Assembly (NCBI GenBank): GCA_910587255.1
Contig: CAJUKT010000115.1
Span: forward strand, 1-12,560
Source of the DNA: an uncultured Oscillospiraceae bacterium
GTDB taxonomy: Bacteria; Bacillota; Clostridia; Oscillospirales; Oscillospiraceae
DNA: 12,560 nucleotides
Reading direction: 5' to 3'
The notes under the pieces were generated by a model. The model saw only the letters and a list, made by a program, of their open reading frames with translations. It was not told the DNA's origin and made no database searches. The position numbers were made by a program, and so were the translations under genes. Positions 6,599-12,560 of this stretch are shown here, in pieces. Numbering within the stretch: the first letter of the stretch is position 1; each line of letters starts with the position of its first letter.

Positions 6599-7831
6599 TC
6601 AGCCCTCTATCAGCACGGCGGCGATATCGTTCACATTGGTCCCGGTGGGCCCGGTTTTGATGAGGCCGCCGGTCTTTTCCAGCGCGTGATAGGAGTCGTT
6701 GTCCTTGAGCACCGCGAAGATATCCACCCCCTGCTCCCCCAGGGCCTGGGCGGTGGAGCCGTCCACATAGCCCCCGGCGGCGTCGGTGGGGCCGTCGGTG
6801 CCGTCGGAGCCCAGGGAGAACACCGCCGCGCCGGACAGTCCCGCGAGGCCTGGGGCCGCCGCCAGGGCAAGCTCCTGGTTGCGTCCCCCGAGGCCGCCGC
6901 CGGTGAGCTGCACCACCGTCTCTCCCCCCGCCAGGAAGGCCAGCTTCCGGCCGCCGCCGTGGTGGTACTGGGCAATGTTGGCCAGGAAGGCCCCGGCCTC
7001 CCGCGCCGTGCACGACAGGCTGGCGGTGAGCACCACGGTGGTATACCCCAGGGCCCGGCACTCCTCCTGGGCGGCCAGGCACAGCTGGCGGACGCTGCCC
7101 GTGATATGGGTTTCCACATTGTCCAGGCTCTTGGGGGTCTCCACCGCCAGCAGGGCGCGCATCTCTTCAGTGAGGGTCAGGCCGTACTTCTCCGCCACGG
7201 CCCGGGCCTGCTCCTCCGTGCTGGAGTCCGGGTATGCGGGGCCGGAGGCGATCATGTCCAGCGGGTCGCCGATGATATCGGACAGCACCACCGAAAACAC
7301 CCTGGCCGGGGCGCACAGGGCGGCAAACCGCCCGCCCTTCACGGCGGAAAAGCGCTTGCGCACCGTATTCATCTCCACGATATCCGCCCCGGAGGCCAGC
7401 AGCTCGTGGGTGAGCCGGTCCAGGTCGGCGGGCGGGATCAGCGGCTTTTCAAACAGGGCGGAGCCGCCGCCGGACAGCAGGAAGAGCACCGTGTCCTGCG
7501 CCGTCAGGCCGGACACCGCCTCAATGGCGGTCTGAGTGGCCTTGAAGGAGTTCTCGTCGGGGACGGGGTGGCCCGCCTCGTATATCTCCAAACCGGGCAG
7601 GGGGCCCTTGCTGTGGCCGTACTTGGTGATGACCACGCCGGAATCCACCCGCTCTCCCAGCTGCCGGACGGCTGCGGCGGCCATCTGCCACGCGGCCTTG
7701 CCCGCCGCCACCAGCACCAGCCGGCCCGGCCCGAACCGCGCCGCCTCCAGGGCCTTGGCCACCGCCGTATCCGGCAGGGCTGCCTTGAGGGCGGCGTCCA
7801 TAATGCGCTGCGCGTCTGTTCTCAATGACAA
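6599..7831 (-). CDS. Glycerate 2-kinase, DUF4147/MOFRL family
   Basis: 410 residues. The start is TTG 7831, supported by AAAAAGGAGG 7 bases upstream; a second TTG two codons later is less well placed. The N-terminal DUF4147 domain carries VAAGKAAWQM (41-50, K45) and LLSGGGSALF (118-127). The C-terminal MOFRL domain carries GGGLGGRNQELAL (311-323, R317), GSDGTDGPTDAAGG (341-354) and GTNVNDIAAV (397-406). These match GckA/TtuD-type glycerate kinases, which use ATP to make 2-phosphoglycerate from D-glycerate for entry into lower glycolysis. It is unrelated in fold to the GlxK/GarK kinases. It is the last gene of the minus-strand operon, after the permease and an intercistronic hairpin. A hydroxypyruvate-linked role is possible, but no reductase is present in the window. 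Confidence 0.9.
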   Translation of the reverse strand: MSLRTDAQRIMDAALKAALPDTAVAKALEAARFGPGRLVLVAAGKAAWQMAAAAVRQLGERVDSGVVITKYGHSKGPLPGLEIYEAGHPVPDENSFKATQTAIEAVSGLTAQDTVLFLLSGGGSALFEKPLIPPADLDRLTHELLASGADIVEMNTVRKRFSAVKGGRFAALCAPARVFSVVLSDIIGDPLDMIASGPAYPDSSTEEQARAVAEKYGLTLTEEMRALLAVETPKSLDNVETHITGSVRQLCLAAQEECRALGYTTVVLTASLSCTAREAGAFLANIAQYHHGGGRKLAFLAGGETVVQLTGGGLGGRNQELALAAAPGLAGLSGAAVFSLGSDGTDGPTDAAGGYVDGSTAQALGEQGVDIFAVLKDNDSYHALEKTGGLIKTGPTGTNVNDIAAVLIEG

Positions 7832-7861
7832 GGGAAGTCCTCCTTTTTATGGGATATGAGG

Positions 7862-7898
7862 GGGCCGCCGCCGGGCCCTGTAGTCCCGGCGGCGGCCC
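7862..7898 (-). other. 14-bp GC-only stem between permease and kinase genes
   Basis: Arms 7862-7875 and 7885-7898 are perfectly complementary with a 9-base loop. On the transcribed (minus) strand it follows the permease stop by 14 bases and precedes the kinase ribosome site by about 20 bases, with no T-run after it. A processing or stabilising stem that sets permease:kinase ratios, or a partial terminator, are both plausible. The T-run that does exist (7904-7908) lies on the wrong side for the operon. Confidence 0.6.
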
Positions 7899-7912
7899 TG
7901 ATGTTTTTCCAA

Positions 7913-9274
7913 CTACACGAACAGGGACAGGATGAACACGATGATGATAACCGTCAGGCCCATCACGCCGGTCATGCCGGTCTGGCACTTGTAGGCCTCG
8001 TTGGTCTTCATGTCGGAGAACTGGGACACCACCCAGAAGTAAGAGTCGTTGGCGTGGGAGACGAACATGGAGCCCGCGCCGATGGCCATAACCACCAGCA
8101 CCTTGGCCAGGGGCGAGGTAAAGCCCATGGTGGCCATGAGGGGGGCCATCATGCCCGCGGTGGTGATCATCGCGACGGTGGACGCGCCCATGGCAATCTT
8201 CAGGATGGCGGCGATGATGAAGGGGATGAGCACGCCGATGCCGGTGCTGGTCAGGCTGCCCACGGAGTCGGCGATGGGCAGGCACTTCAGGATGGCGCCG
8301 AAGGAGCCTCCGGCGCAGGTGATGGCCAGGATGCCCGCGGAATCGGTGACGCCCTGGGTCACCCACTTCAGGGTGTTCTCTTTCTCGGACGCGGGGATCA
8401 GGCTGATGGACAGGAACACGCCCAGCAGCAGCGCCACCTCGGGCTTACCGATGAAGGCGATGAACTTGAAGAAGACGCCGGTGCCGAAGGGGCTGCCGGG
8501 GAAGGAGGCCACAGAGGCCAGGGCGATGAGGATGATGGGCAGAATGATGGGGGCGAAGCTCTGCACCGCGCCGGGCAGCTTGCCGTACTTGCTCTGCAGC
8601 TCCTCATAGGTGAACTCGGAGTTGGCGGGGATGTCGATCTTGCTGGCCACGAACTTGGCGTAGAGGATGGCCACGATGACGGCGGGGATGGAAATGCACA
8701 GGCCCACCAGGATGGTCAGGCCCAGATCCGCCTCCAAAGTGCCGGCCATGGCAATGGGACCGGGGGTGGGGGGCACCAGGCAGTGGGTGGCGTACAGGCC
8801 GCCGGACAGGGCGGTGCCCATCACCGCCAAGGAGATGTTGGACTGCTGGGCCAGGGCGCGGCTGATGGGGGAGAGGACCACGAAGCCGGAATCACAGAAC
8901 ACGGGGATGCCGGTGACGTAGCCCATGGCGCCCATGGCCACCACGCTGTTCTTCTTGCCCACCAGCTTCAGAATGGTGTTGGCCATGGTGAGCGCGGCGC
9001 CGGTCTTCTCCAGGATGGTGCCGATGATGGTGCCGCACAGGATGACGATGCCGATGCTGGTCATGATGCCGCCGAAGCCGTTCTTGATGGTGGTCACCAT
9101 GTCGGCAGGGGTCTCAAGACCGGCGGTGCCGGGCTGGTAGAGCCCCCAGCACAGGCCCAGCAGCATGGCGATCACCAGCATGACGATGAATGGGTGCATC
9201 TTCAGCTTGGAGATGGCAAAGACCATGAGGACCACTGACGCGATGATGAGCAGGAACATGACGAACGTTTGCAT
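7913..9274 (-). CDS. GntP-family sugar-acid/glycerate permease
   Basis: 453 residues, the usual length. ATG 9274 has GGAGG about 9 bases upstream. Around 12 hydrophobic segments run through the protein. Family signatures are GIPVFCDSGFVVL (122-134), HCLVPPTPGP (164-173), SASEKENT-like ASEKENT in the second half, and the re-entrant C-terminal block FVSHANDSYFW. GntP proteins are proton symporters for gluconate, other hexonates, glycerate or D-serine. Its place between a sugar-diacid regulator and a glycerate kinase makes glycerate or a sugar acid the likely substrate (inference). It is separated from the regulator's stop by 19 bases, and its ribosome site nearly touches that stop, so the two are probably cotranscribed. 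Confidence 0.92.
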   Translation of the reverse strand: MQTFVMFLLIIASVVLMVFAISKLKMHPFIVMLVIAMLLGLCWGLYQPGTAGLETPADMVTTIKNGFGGIMTSIGIVILCGTIIGTILEKTGAALTMANTILKLVGKKNSVVAMGAMGYVTGIPVFCDSGFVVLSPISRALAQQSNISLAVMGTALSGGLYATHCLVPPTPGPIAMAGTLEADLGLTILVGLCISIPAVIVAILYAKFVASKIDIPANSEFTYEELQSKYGKLPGAVQSFAPIILPIILIALASVASFPGSPFGTGVFFKFIAFIGKPEVALLLGVFLSISLIPASEKENTLKWVTQGVTDSAGILAITCAGGSFGAILKCLPIADSVGSLTSTGIGVLIPFIIAAILKIAMGASTVAMITTAGMMAPLMATMGFTSPLAKVLVVMAIGAGSMFVSHANDSYFWVVSQFSDMKTNEAYKCQTGMTGVMGLTVIIIVFILSLFV

Positions 9275-9293
9275 ACTCTCTTTCCTCCTTTTT

Positions 9294-10436
9294 TTATTCC
9301 AAAGCCTGACGGCTTTGTTTACGCTTGTGGTGCTCCAGCAGCAGCCGCATCAGGAATTCCTCCTGAAAGGGCCCGCACCGCTCCAGCTCCAGGGCTTCCA
9401 GCAGCCGGCGCACCCGGTATTGCAGGGTATTCTTGTGGATAAACAGCTCGGACGCCGCCTGGGTGACGCTGCGCCCATGGCGGTAATAGCACTCCGCCGT
9501 CTGGAACAGGAGGGGCAGCTCGCTCTCCCGGAAGGCGTCCCCCAGCCGGGCATAGAGCTCCTCCAAAAAATCCGCGTCCCGGATGGCCGCGCTGTACAGC
9601 AGGTAATCGCAGCGGGTGGACGGGTCCCGCAGGTCGCTCACCGCCCGGGGGGAGACGGCCTCCAGGGCGGCGGCCTGCTGATAGGCCGCGGCGATATCCC
9701 ATTCGGTGCGGCACACATCCCCAATGCACAAGCGGTAGTCCGCCAGCACACCGGCATGGGCCGCATCCCTGTGGTACAGCGCGGCGGCGCAGTGGCCCGC
9801 GCACGCGCACAGCAGCACCAGCCGGTCGTCCACCGTCCCCCACAGCTCCCGCTCGGGCCGCAGCCAGCCCTGGGCGGCCAGGAAATTCAGCAGCTGCTCC
9901 TGCCGCTCCGACCGGGCTGCCCCCGTCCGGTCCGAAAAGACGATCACCTGTAGGGGGAACTCCAGGCGCAACCCCAGGCTGTCCATCAGCACCTTGGCGT
10001 CCGCCATGGCGCGGTCCGCGGGGGCCAGCAGGGCCCGGAGCACCCGGCCCCGCAGCTCACGATCCGCCAGGCGGGGGCTGGCCATGGCCTCCAGCTGAAA
10101 GTATTTGGCCGCGTAGACCTCCAGCAGGTGGGCCAGGGCCTTGATCTCCGGGGGGTCGCCCCAGATGCCCACCACGCCGATGATGGTCCCGTTGACCCGG
10201 AGGGGCATATTACACCCCTCCCTGGCGCCGGAATAATCGGCCACCTGCTCTTTCGTGATGCTCACCATTTTCCCCGTGCGCACCGCCTCCATCGCCCCCT
10301 GGTGGAAGGAACCCACCCGGGCGGGGTCGCTGGAGGCCACGATGATCCCCTTGGTGTCCATCAGATTGATGGTGCGGCCCTCCACCATGCCGGAGACCGC
10401 CTCCACCATCTCCCTGGCCAGCGGCTGGAGCAGCAT
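9294..10436 (-). CDS. CdaR-type sugar-diacid-responsive transcriptional regulator
   Basis: 380 residues, with ATG 10436 overlapping the hydrolase stop by one base. The N-terminal diacid recognition domain (about 1-130) has INLMDTKGIIVASSDPARVG and NMPLRVNGTIIGVVGIWG. A middle GGDEF-like/PucR region follows. The C-terminal helix-turn-helix (about 320-349) contains SVTQAASELFIHKNTLQYRV, the HTH_30 signature of CdaR/PucR proteins. E. coli CdaR activates glucarate, galactarate and glycerate genes in response to D-glycerate or diacids. By analogy this protein probably activates its own operon, with binding expected in the AT-rich region near 11300-11460. The effector is unproven. No symbol is given because several paralogues of this family are common in clostridia. 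Confidence 0.92.
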   Translation of the reverse strand: MLLQPLAREMVEAVSGMVEGRTINLMDTKGIIVASSDPARVGSFHQGAMEAVRTGKMVSITKEQVADYSGAREGCNMPLRVNGTIIGVVGIWGDPPEIKALAHLLEVYAAKYFQLEAMASPRLADRELRGRVLRALLAPADRAMADAKVLMDSLGLRLEFPLQVIVFSDRTGAARSERQEQLLNFLAAQGWLRPERELWGTVDDRLVLLCACAGHCAAALYHRDAAHAGVLADYRLCIGDVCRTEWDIAAAYQQAAALEAVSPRAVSDLRDPSTRCDYLLYSAAIRDADFLEELYARLGDAFRESELPLLFQTAECYYRHGRSVTQAASELFIHKNTLQYRVRRLLEALELERCGPFQEEFLMRLLLEHHKRKQSRQALE

Positions 10437-11275
10437 CAGCCGCCCGCCTCCAGGAAAATGCTGTCCCCCACCGACAGGTGGCAGTGCCGCAGCCCCTCCC
10501 GGCGTGCGGCGCAGCGCTCGGCCGCCTGCCCGGAGCAGTGGCTCAGCCCCAGCACCCGCAGGCCCTTGGCCCGGAGCGCGTCGATGGTGGCCTCAATGCG
10601 GCCTTCGTCCGCCTCCGTCAGATGGGTGCCGCCGAACACCCCCATCACCGGGCGCTCCAGCACGGCGCACACGTGCTCCACCATGTTCAAAATGCCCGGG
10701 TGGGAGCAGCCCACAAAAATGGCCAGGCCCTGGGGGGTGTCCACGGCCATGCAGATCTCGTCGCAGAAATCGTCGGGCACAAAGCCCTGCGCCGTCTGGC
10801 GCACAAAGCGCTCCGGGATGGTCTCAAAGCCGTGGCGCCTGGGGAAGCTCCCCACCAGCCACAGGCCGGGGAAGGGCTGGGCCAGGGCCTCCACCACCCG
10901 GTGCTCCACGCGGTTCTCCGCCAGGAATTCCGGCCCGAAGCCGGCGGAGAGGTCGGTGTAGCGCAGTCCGTCAAAGGCGAACTTCGCCTCAAAGAAATGG
11001 GGGCCGGTGTAGAGGATTTTGCCCCCCAGCCCCTGCTCCAGCAGGTCGCGGAAGCCGGCGGCGTGGTCATAGTGGCTGTGGCTGAGCACCACAGCGTCCA
11101 GCCCCGCCACACACAGGCCCAGCCTGTGGGCGTTGGCCCAGGGGTGGGGCCCCGCGCCGCAGTCAAAGAGAATGCGGAAATCCGGCCCCTCCAGCAGATA
11201 GGACAGGCCGTGCTCGTTGACCAGCGCCTTGTTCTCCGATGCGTCGTTGTCCATCAAAGCTGTGACACGTACCAT
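10436..11275 (-). CDS. MBL-fold metallo-hydrolase (COG1237-like)
   Basis: 279 residues from ATG 11275, which has GGAGG 9 bases upstream. An in-frame TTG at 11281 would sit only 3 bases from that site and is rejected. Metal ligands are visible: H66, H68, D70 and H71 in LSHSHYDHAAG, H192 in VGCSHPGILN, and H246 in LGLSHCSG, with H218 in FGGTHL nearby. The pattern fits the beta-lactamase-superfamily group often annotated as 7,8-dihydropterin-6-methyl-aminobenzene-phosphate synthase-like. That name reflects archaeal homologues and is unlikely to give the role here. As the first gene of a sugar-acid operon, coupled by overlap to the regulator, it could be a lactonase or phosphodiesterase producing or removing the effector; this is inference. 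Cytoplasmic, with no signal peptide. Confidence 0.87.
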   Translation of the reverse strand: MVRVTALMDNDASENKALVNEHGLSYLLEGPDFRILFDCGAGPHPWANAHRLGLCVAGLDAVVLSHSHYDHAAGFRDLLEQGLGGKILYTGPHFFEAKFAFDGLRYTDLSAGFGPEFLAENRVEHRVVEALAQPFPGLWLVGSFPRRHGFETIPERFVRQTAQGFVPDDFCDEICMAVDTPQGLAIFVGCSHPGILNMVEHVCAVLERPVMGVFGGTHLTEADEGRIEATIDALRAKGLRVLGLSHCSGQAAERCAARREGLRHCHLSVGDSIFLEAGG

Positions 11276-11312
11276 TTTCAACCGCCTCCATCTCTTACGC
11301 CCAGTCTATGCT

Positions 11313-11332
11313 TTGTACAATATAGATATATT
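11313..11332. promoter_or_regulatory. Adjacent AT-rich palindromes in the hydrolase leader (possible operator)
   Basis: TTGTACAA (11313-11320) is a perfect palindrome. It overlaps by two bases a second inverted repeat, AATATA-GA-TATATT (11319-11332). They lie about 40-55 bases upstream of the hydrolase start in otherwise GC-rich DNA. A regulator site is plausible, but the regulator is not identified. Confidence 0.3.
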
Positions 11333-11361
11333 CCATCGGCGTTTTTTCTTTTGTTGCAGAC

Positions 11362-11390
11362 ATTATAACCTAAATTGTCGAAAAAAGGAA
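11362..11390 (-). promoter_or_regulatory. Candidate promoter of the hydrolase-CdaR-GntP-kinase operon
   Basis: On the minus strand a perfect TATAAT occupies 11367-11362. The -35 region 17 bases upstream (11390-11385) reads TTCCTT, a poor match. A good -10 with a weak -35 is typical of activator-dependent promoters, consistent with control by the CdaR protein of the operon. The leader would be about 80 bases. Confidence 0.45.
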
Positions 11391-11407
11391 CAGAAAACTT
11401 TTGGTAT

Positions 11408-11451
11408 CCGGCACAAAGTCAGAAATTTTTTCTCGAATGCTTTTGTGCTGG
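11408..11451. repeat. Nested inverted repeats in the divergent intergenic region
   Basis: The outer arms 11408-11417 and 11442-11451 pair over 10 bases (one G-T pair). An inner pair AGAAA (11421-11425) and TTTCT (11429-11433) lies in the loop. The element sits 41-84 bases upstream of the minus-strand -10 and before the plus-strand promoter. It could be an activator site or a structured terminator between divergent units. Confidence 0.4.
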
Positions 11452-11483
11452 CGGCTGAAAAACGGTTTTTTCCCCCCGCCCAC

Positions 11484-11513
11484 TTGCGGAAAAGGGCTTC
11501 AGGCGGCTATAAT
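11484..11513 (+). promoter_or_regulatory. Sigma-A promoter for the two-pass membrane protein
   Basis: TTGCGG (11484-11489) and a perfect TATAAT (11508-11513) are 18 bases apart, giving a leader of about 40 bases before ATG 11561. Confidence 0.6.
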
Positions 11514-11560
11514 CAAAGCACTTCATCTGTAAAAACTCAAAGGGAAAGGGGTGCGGCGCT

Positions 11561-12370
11561 ATGGTTCGGGCGTTCCGGCAGAGCAGGCTGACCGCGGCGG
11601 GCATATTTGCCGCGTCCGTGGTGCTGACCGTACTGGTTTGGATTCGGGACAGGGGGCTGCCTGTCCATATCCCGCTCATCGCCTCGGTGCTCATGCTCCT
11701 TCTGGGGGTTTTCGCCGGGCAGCTGGCGGCCAGGCTGGTGGCGGACAGCTGCAATACCAAGCTGCTGGGCCTGCTCCATGTGGAGCTGGACCCGGACGCC
11801 TTTCTCCGGCAGTACGCCGCAATACCCGGGCGGCTGAAGCCGGACAGCCGGGAATATCTGGTGTCCAGCGCCTACCTGGCCGACGGCTATGCCGCCAAGG
11901 GGGACTTTGACGCGGCCCTGGCCGCCCTGGCCCCGCTGGAGCGGGCCGGTCTGGCGCAGGACGCCGCCCTGCGGGGGCTTTACCTCCAAGACCTGTGCGC
12001 CTACCGCCTGGGCAAGGAGGACCGGCCTGGGGCGGCCCAGGCCCTGGAGGAGCTGGAGGGGCTGATCGCCGGGTGCGGCGAAAAGCAGGCCCGGCTGGCC
12101 CAGAACCTCTCGGACTGCGCCGCGCTGCTGCGCGCCCGGCTCACCTGCCTGAAGGGCCGCGCCGTGGACAGGGCCTGGCTGGAGCGGCAGCTCTGGCAGG
12201 CCCCCTTCCGCCTGCGCCGGCTGGACATCCAGCAGATCCTGGCCCAGGACGCCCTGCGCCGCCTGGGGCCCGGGCAGGCCGTCCCCCTGCTCTCCCGCCT
12301 GCGGGACGAGGGCGGCAAAACCTGGTACGCCGCCTGGGCGCGGGAGCAGCTGGGCCGGCTTGACACATAG
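11561..12370 (+). CDS. Unknown two-pass membrane protein with helical-repeat cytoplasmic domain
   Basis: 269 residues. ATG 11561 has an AAAGGGG ribosome site about 10 bases upstream. Two membrane helices (about 11-28 and 36-58) are separated by a short loop with WIRDRGLPVHIP. The remaining 210 residues are helical and leucine/alanine-rich, with TPR-like pairs such as YLADGYAAKGDFDAALAALAPL (106-127) and YLQDLCAYRLGKEDRPGAAQ (145-164). A helical scaffold or interaction domain is likely, but no family is recognised. It is monocistronic: its own promoter lies upstream and a strong terminator begins 17 bases after its stop. Composition and codon use match the neighbouring genes, so it is not an obvious recent arrival. 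Confidence 0.8.
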   Translation: MVRAFRQSRLTAAGIFAASVVLTVLVWIRDRGLPVHIPLIASVLMLLLGVFAGQLAARLVADSCNTKLLGLLHVELDPDAFLRQYAAIPGRLKPDSREYLVSSAYLADGYAAKGDFDAALAALAPLERAGLAQDAALRGLYLQDLCAYRLGKEDRPGAAQALEELEGLIAGCGEKQARLAQNLSDCAALLRARLTCLKGRAVDRAWLERQLWQAPFRLRRLDIQQILAQDALRRLGPGQAVPLLSRLRDEGGKTWYAAWAREQLGRLDT

Positions 12371-12386
12371 TCCGTTCCATCCCGGG

Positions 12387-12425
12387 CGTCCCGCCTGCGC
12401 TTTCGGCGCAGGCGGGGCGTTTTTT
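12387..12425 (+). terminator. Strong intrinsic terminator
   Basis: Arms 12387-12400 and 12406-12419 form a 14-bp GC-rich stem (one T-G pair) around TTTCG, followed by six T residues (12420-12425). It lies 17 bases after the stop of the membrane protein gene. Confidence 0.93.
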
Positions 12426-12431
12426 AGAAGC

Positions 12432-12460
12432 TGTACCAATAGAGGGAAAAGTAGTATAAT
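12432..12460 (+). promoter_or_regulatory. Possible transposase promoter
   Basis: A perfect TATAAT (12455-12460) follows a poor -35-like TGTACC (12432-12437) at 17 bases. The predicted transcription start coincides with the transposase ATG at 12467. Confidence 0.4.
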
Positions 12461-12466
12461 GAGGGA

Positions 12467-12560
12467 ATGATACAGAAAAATGAGCGACGCGGCTATGCGA
12501 GCGATTTAAGCGACAGCCAATGGGCGATGATAGAGCCATTATTTCCACCAGCCGGGAACA
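12467..12560 (+). CDS. IS5-family transposase, N-terminus (3' partial)
   Basis: The frame opens at ATG 12467 and runs off the right edge; 31 complete codons are visible. The segment YASDLSDSQWAMIEPLFPPA is the characteristic start of IS5-family (IS427-group) transposases or their OrfA (pattern YPSDLTDxQWxxIEPLLPP), which hold a DUF4096-type N-terminal domain. The catalytic DDE residues are beyond the window. The first in-frame stop upstream (TAG at 12452) leaves no earlier start. No properly spaced ribosome site precedes the ATG: GAGGGA abuts it. Whether the transposase is intact cannot be judged. Confidence 0.85.
   Translation, partial: MIQKNERRGYASDLSDSQWAMIEPLFPPAGN

Larger units (their letters stand above)
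12426..12560 (+). mobile_element. Left end of an IS5-family insertion sequence (partial)
   Basis: Directly after the terminator's T-run the GC content falls to about 46 percent, against about two-thirds in the rest of the window, and a transposase reading frame begins. AGAAGCTGTACCA near 12426-12438 may be the left terminal inverted repeat, but the right end lies outside the window, so neither the exact boundary nor a target duplication can be confirmed. Confidence 0.6.

Noticed and set aside
6686..7828. Plus-strand open frame of 380 codons opposite the glycerate kinase
   Set aside because: It is a shadow of the kinase gene, with no ribosome site or recognisable domain.
7856..9238. Long plus-strand open frame (460 codons) rich in His, Asp and Gly
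   Set aside because: It mirrors the hydrophobic codons of the GntP permease on the other strand; the His/Asp/Gly repetition is an antisense artefact and not a metal-binding protein.
11276..11281. TTG 11281 as the start of the MBL hydrolase
   Set aside because: The ribosome site GGAGG would be only 3 bases away; ATG 11275 has the correct 9-base spacing.

Overview
The window is about two-thirds GC with strong AGGAGG-type ribosome sites, sigma-A-like promoters and Firmicutes protein families (LytTR regulator, Spo0B-type GHKL kinase, BclA-type collagen-like protein, CdaR regulator with a GntP permease). It therefore suggests a high-GC gut clostridium of the Oscillospiraceae type (Flavonifractor/Pseudoflavonifractor-like). 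This assignment is inferred from composition and family content only. No tRNA, rRNA, CRISPR array or complete mobile element was seen.

Layout, left to right. (1) 3-1873, plus strand: the 3' end of a collagen-like, BclA-type surface protein, a perfect GC-rich hairpin, then a SunS-like family-2 glycosyltransferase with a TPR-like tail. This arrangement recalls the bclA/sgtA pairs of spore formers. (2) 1950-4529, plus: an AgrA-type LytTR response regulator and an AgrC-type histidine kinase overlapping by one base, with no AgrB/AgrD beside them, then a small coiled-coil protein of unknown function. (3) 4547-6538, plus: a terminator whose tail overlaps the next promoter, then an apparent operon of an RluA-family pseudouridine synthase, a GNAT acetyltransferase with an ambiguous start codon, and a small membrane protein. 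A perfect palindrome closes it at 6551-6582 against the convergent operon.

(4) 11275-6599, minus: a four-gene operon reading leftwards, consisting of an MBL-fold hydrolase, a CdaR sugar-diacid regulator (start overlapping the hydrolase stop), a GntP-family permease and a MOFRL-family glycerate 2-kinase. The likely job is regulated uptake of glycerate or a related sugar acid and its phosphorylation to 2-phosphoglycerate. The hydrolase's role is the open question. (5) 11276-11560: an AT-rich divergent control region with nested inverted repeats and promoter-like sites on both strands. (6) 11561-12425, plus: an unknown two-pass membrane protein with a helical-repeat tail and a strong intrinsic terminator. 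(7) From about 12426 to the right edge: the 5' end of an IS5-family insertion sequence, much lower in GC, starting immediately after that terminator.

No convincing unprecedented system is visible. The items most worth a second look are the MBL-hydrolase/CdaR/GntP/kinase operon, the collagen/glycosyltransferase pair, the orphan LytTR system with its downstream unknown protein, and several unusual start or hairpin arrangements.
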